DNA of 64,000 nt from Oceanospirillaceae bacterium (lineage in GTDB: Bacteria; Pseudomonadota; Gammaproteobacteria; Pseudomonadales; Balneatricaceae), in NCBI GenBank assembly GCA_013215375.1, contig JABSRB010000001.1:1-64000 (forward strand), read 5' to 3'. Below are positions 61,335 through 64,000 of the stretch, piece after piece (position 1 is the first letter of the stretch; the number at the start of each line of letters is the position of its first letter). The translations under genes were made by a program, and so were the position numbers. A model generated the notes under the pieces. It saw only the letters and a list, made by a program, of their open reading frames with translations, searched no databases and was not told where the DNA came from.

Positions 61335-62612
61335 ATGACTCCAGAGCAGCTAAAATTTGATCGCGAGCACATTTGGCATCCCTACACCAGCATGACTAAC
61401 CCCACACCTTGCCTACCTGTTGCCTCCACACAGGGCACTTGCATAACACTGTCTACCGGAGAGCAATTGATCGATGGCATGTCCTCTTGGTGGTCTGCCA
61501 TACACGGTTACTCAAACAGCCAATTAAACGAGGCAGCTCACCAGCAAATAGACAATATGTCTCATGTGATGTTCGGCGGATTAACCCACGAACCCGCCAT
61601 AGAGCTGGCGAAAAAATTAGTGCAGATAACCCCCGCCTCTCTCGATAAAGTATTTTTCGCCGACTCAGGTTCTGTCGCTGTTGAAGTGGCCATAAAAATG
61701 GCGCTACAGTACTGGCAAGCAAAGGGGAAGAGCAAAAAGCACCGGCTGATTTCACTGTTAAATGGTTATCACGGCGATACTTTCGGCGCCATGGCGGTCT
61801 GTGATCCTATCAATGGCATGCACGATATTTTTAGCGACATTCTGCCAAAACACTATTTTGCGCCGAGTCCATCCACCACTTTTGATCAGGAATGGGACCC
61901 TAAAGATATCGCCCCCCTTGAACAAATACTAAGCGACAACCACCAAAACATTGCCGCTTTAATTTTAGAGCCTATCGTCCAAGGTGCCGGTGGCATGCGT
62001 ATTTACCACCCACAATATCTTGTCCATGCTAGAGAACTATGCGACAAATACGATGTTTTGTTAATTGCCGATGAGATAGCAACGGGCTTTGGCCGTACCG
62101 GTAAGATGTTTGCCTGCGAGCACGCTGCTATTTCACCGGACATCATCTGCTTAGGTAAAGCACTCACTGGCGGCTACATGACACTCGCCGCCACACTGAC
62201 CACCAAGAAAATAGCAGACACTATCTCCAACGGTGGTGCCGGATGTTTTATGCATGGACCGACTTTCATGGGAAACCCGTTAGCTTGCGCGGTTGCCAAT
62301 GCCAGCATAGATTTGCTGCTAGCAAAAGACTCTCTAGCTCAAGTCGCGGCAATAGAGCAGCAGCTCAAAGTAGAGCTGGAACCGGCCAGAGCTCTTGACT
62401 GTGTGGCAGATGTTAGAGTAATTGGCGCTATTGGTGTTATCGAATTAAAACAACCAGTAGACAGCGTGAAAATTCAGCAACAATTTGTAGAGCAGCGAGT
62501 TTGGGTCAGACCTTTTGGCAAGCTTGTCTATATAATGCCAGCTTATGTAATGGATACAGCAAGCCTAAGTAAATTAACCAGCGCCATTATTCACGTCATC
62601 GCCAACCAATAA
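61335..62612 (+). CDS. bioA: Adenosylmethionine-8-amino-7-oxononanoate aminotransferase
   Basis: 425 residues, class III aminotransferase. Tyr18 (HPYTS) and WW at 52-53 belong to the BioA substrate site, Asp246 ([12 protein letters not shown]) contacts PLP and Lys275 (LGKALTGG) binds it. It turns KAPA into DAPA, the step between BioF and BioD. It lies apart from the bioBFHCD operon, on the other strand, beyond comF and trmO, so the biotin genes are in two transcription units. Confidence 0.96.
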   Translation: MTPEQLKFDREHIWHPYTSMTNPTPCLPVASTQGTCITLSTGEQLIDGMSSWWSAIHGYSNSQLNEAAHQQIDNMSHVMFGGLTHEPAIELAKKLVQITPASLDKVFFADSGSVAVEVAIKMALQYWQAKGKSKKHRLISLLNGYHGDTFGAMAVCDPINGMHDIFSDILPKHYFAPSPSTTFDQEWDPKDIAPLEQILSDNHQNIAALILEPIVQGAGGMRIYHPQYLVHARELCDKYDVLLIADEIATGFGRTGKMFACEHAAISPDIICLGKALTGGYMTLAATLTTKKIADTISNGGAGCFMHGPTFMGNPLACAVANASIDLLLAKDSLAQVAAIEQQLKVELEPARALDCVADVRVIGAIGVIELKQPVDSVKIQQQFVEQRVWVRPFGKLVYIMPAYVMDTASLSKLTSAIIHVIANQ

Positions 62613-62710
62613 CTACTTGATTAATAAAATATTTAAGATAAAAAGCTGAAACAGCTAAATATAAGAATTTTTCCTATATTTAAATATTACTCAACTCTCA
62701 TAATATTGTG

Positions 62711-62854
62711 GTGGATCTCCTATTCACTAAGAAGTGTACAAAGGATGGCCAAAGACAAGCGCTCAGGACACAAGGTAGTACACAGGGATTATCAGCTGCG
62801 CAGGGAAAAAGGAGCCAATCAAGCCTTTATGATGGATCATAAAGGCTTTTTTAT
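62711..62854 (+). ncRNA. Candidate CsrA/RsmA-binding small RNA (CsrB/RsmY-like)
   Basis: A stretch of about 140 nt with seven GGA motifs (62713, 62743, 62766, 62786, 62804, 62811, 62834), several in A-rich unpaired-looking context, ending in a strong terminator whose 2-nt loop and flank expose the last GGA. GTGTAC (62734-62739) can pair with GTACAC (62778-62783). CATAAT at 62699-62704 can serve as -10. Length, GGA density and terminator fit RsmY/RsmX/CsrB RNAs that sequester CsrA/RsmA. A frame from ATG 62745 exists but runs through the terminator, so it is not a likely gene. Function is inferred from motif content only. Confidence 0.5.
62821..62854 (+). terminator. Strong terminator between bioA and sfsA
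   Basis: A 13-bp stem (62821-62833 with 62836-62848), 2-nt loop, then a T-run. It lies more than 200 nt after bioA, so it more likely ends a separate short transcript. The rest of 62613-62994 (382 bp) holds no gene I can support. Confidence 0.9.
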
Positions 62855-62994
62855 TGCCTTGAGGCCTTGGCATAACTACTGCTCTCGATAATACGGCGTT
62901 AAATACAGGCTTAAGAGGAGCACATTAACTCCGCTATTTTGCCGATTTCTGCCTTGCCTTATCTTCGTTCGTTACGTTATGCACAGGTCTCACC

Positions 62995-63711
62995 TTAATT
63001 TAATTGTAAAGGCAGCAGCTTATCTAAATGCAAACCACTGACAGACATTCTCACCCCGTAGCAATATACCTCCACACCTTGTTCGATAACTTCCCTTAAT
63101 AACTCCCCATATTTTTTATCGATTTCATCGGCCACTGTCACCTCTTTAATCGCACTGTGTAAAACACAAAAGACCAAAATTGCTCGCGCACCCGCCTTTT
63201 TCATACTTAACAATTCGCTTAAATGTTTTTGTCCTCGCAGCGTAACAGCATCAGGAAATGCACCTAAGTTATTATTGACATGTAAAGTAACGCTTTTAAC
63301 CTCAAGATAAACATCCGCCAACCCTTCCTGAGTAAGAAAAAAATCAACCCGACTAGCCTCACCGTATTTAACTTCACGTTTTATAGTTTTATATTGGGAC
63401 ACCGGAGTTATTAAGCCTTTTTTTAAGCCGCTTTCGACAATTTGATTGGCTCTGGCTGTATTCACACAGATAAAGCCTACTTGATCACCTAACTCAACCA
63501 ATTCCCAGGAATAGCTATATTTTCGTTTTTTATTGTCACTTTTAGACAACCAAACCTTACTACCAGCAACAGCACAACCGGTCATCGCTCCGGTATTCGC
63601 ACAGTGAACTGTTATCTCACTACCATCTTCTAAGCGCACATCGGCTAAAAACCTTTTATATCTTTGCAAAAGAACCGCAGGAACTAACGCCTTTTCATAA
63701 TTCATAAACAA
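62995..63711 (-). CDS. sfsA: DNA-binding/nuclease-like protein SfsA
   Basis: 238 residues: an N-terminal OB-like part (RYKRFLADVRLEDGSEITVHCANTG split by family positions) and a restriction-endonuclease-like C-terminal part with RVDFFLTQEG and VYLEVKSVTL (Asp, Glu-x-Lys). SfsA was found as a sugar-fermentation stimulator in E. coli; its exact activity is unsettled. Convergent with the small-RNA transcript. Confidence 0.9.
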   Translation of the reverse strand: MFMNYEKALVPAVLLQRYKRFLADVRLEDGSEITVHCANTGAMTGCAVAGSKVWLSKSDNKKRKYSYSWELVELGDQVGFICVNTARANQIVESGLKKGLITPVSQYKTIKREVKYGEASRVDFFLTQEGLADVYLEVKSVTLHVNNNLGAFPDAVTLRGQKHLSELLSMKKAGARAILVFCVLHSAIKEVTVADEIDKKYGELLREVIEQGVEVYCYGVRMSVSGLHLDKLLPLQLN

Positions 63712-63858
63712 CCTTATTAAAACTTATCATGGACTTATGATTAATATATTAGCCATATTCACATTTATAATCAGCGTAATTAATCGACAATTTCACAACA
63801 GTTTACACGTTCATCCCTTTAACCGAACATGAACCTACTAAGAAACTTTTATCTTCTG

Positions 63859-63879
63859 ACACTTTATTTAGTGTTTTTT
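63859..63879 (+). terminator. Possible weak terminator near the window end
   Basis: ACACT / AGTGT (63859-63863 with 63870-63874), 6-nt loop, then five T. Weak stem. The last 289 bp hold no gene I can identify; a short AAGGA lies near 63961 but no frame of useful length follows before the window ends. Confidence 0.35.
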
Positions 63880-64000
63880 GGATGAAAAGCTTTTAAATCC
63901 AAAAAAGGTCTGGTACTTTCACCAACCTTCCGAGAAGGATGACCATTTAAAAAATAACTGTAAGGACAGTGCGATTCTATCTATCGCCAAAATATTCGGA

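Noticed and set aside
62745-62891. Short frame starting MAKDKRSGHK between bioA and sfsA
   Set aside because: The strong terminator 62821-62854 lies inside the frame and no ribosome-binding site fits; an RNA is the better reading.
63961-64000. Start of a gene at the right edge (AAGGA near a GTG)
   Set aside because: The spacing is too short and fewer than 13 codons are visible, so no call is possible.

Overview
The window is a gene-dense chromosomal segment of a Gram-negative bacterium. The set of genes and their order (ndk-rlmN-pilF-rodZ-hisS-yfgM-bamB-der; miaA-hfq-hflX-hflK-hflC-hisZ-purA; purL/mltF; guaB-guaA; bioB-bioF-bioH-bioC-bioD) is that of a gammaproteobacterium. hisZ, the type IV pilus lipoprotein pilF and an endonuclease-type MutL place it nearer the Pseudomonas/Cellvibrio side than the enteric bacteria. 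A marine Cellvibrionales-like organism is my guess; no rRNA gene body is present to confirm it. I found no prophage, CRISPR array, transposase or tRNA.

Layout. 1-613 holds the start of an rRNA operon running leftwards out of the window: tandem promoters, then a leader with a hairpin and boxA. 614-3104 is a three-gene minus-strand operon (small exported CPFC protein, ABC ATPase, ABC permease), followed by an isolated phoA alkaline phosphatase. 5224-15507 is the minus-strand series trmJ-iscS-ndk-rlmN-pilF-rodZ-hisS-yfgM-bamB-der; it lacks the rest of the isc operon and ispG, which normally lie inside it. suhB is divergent from trmJ. 16927-28533 is tsaE-amiB-mutL-miaA-hfq-hflX-hflK-hflC-hisZ-purA. 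28894-35753 is queG, orn (convergent), rsgA, an HDOD/GAF signalling protein, psd and ygfZ. 35920-40707 has rluB, an H-NS-like gene, yciO, rnm, yciB, yciI and an OmpA-domain protein. 40978-53417 has purL, mltF, tadA, guaA, guaB, xseA, an FKBP isomerase, a YbfF-like hydrolase and a small membrane protein. 53455-62612 has an HEQTH putative metalloprotease with a small partner, then the complete biotin set bioBFHCD and bioA around comF and trmO. 62613-64000 holds a probable small RNA and sfsA.

How the parts connect. The rRNA leader boxA and SuhB belong to the same process (Nus-factor antitermination of rRNA). SuhB here has lost metal ligands and the catalytic Thr of the inositol-monophosphatase family while keeping the fold, which suggests that only the antitermination role is under selection. 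IscS stands alone and lacks the C-terminal tail that docks IscU, suggesting it now serves tRNA thiolation while another system builds Fe-S clusters. The short sequence between bioA and sfsA has seven GGA motifs, an unpaired GGA in the terminator loop and a strong terminator: the features of a CsrA/RsmA-sequestering RNA. Small-scale structure includes a 100-bp inverted-repeat element that ends exactly on the purL stop codon, and a diverged 70-bp repeat that sits beside the purA and rluB terminators.
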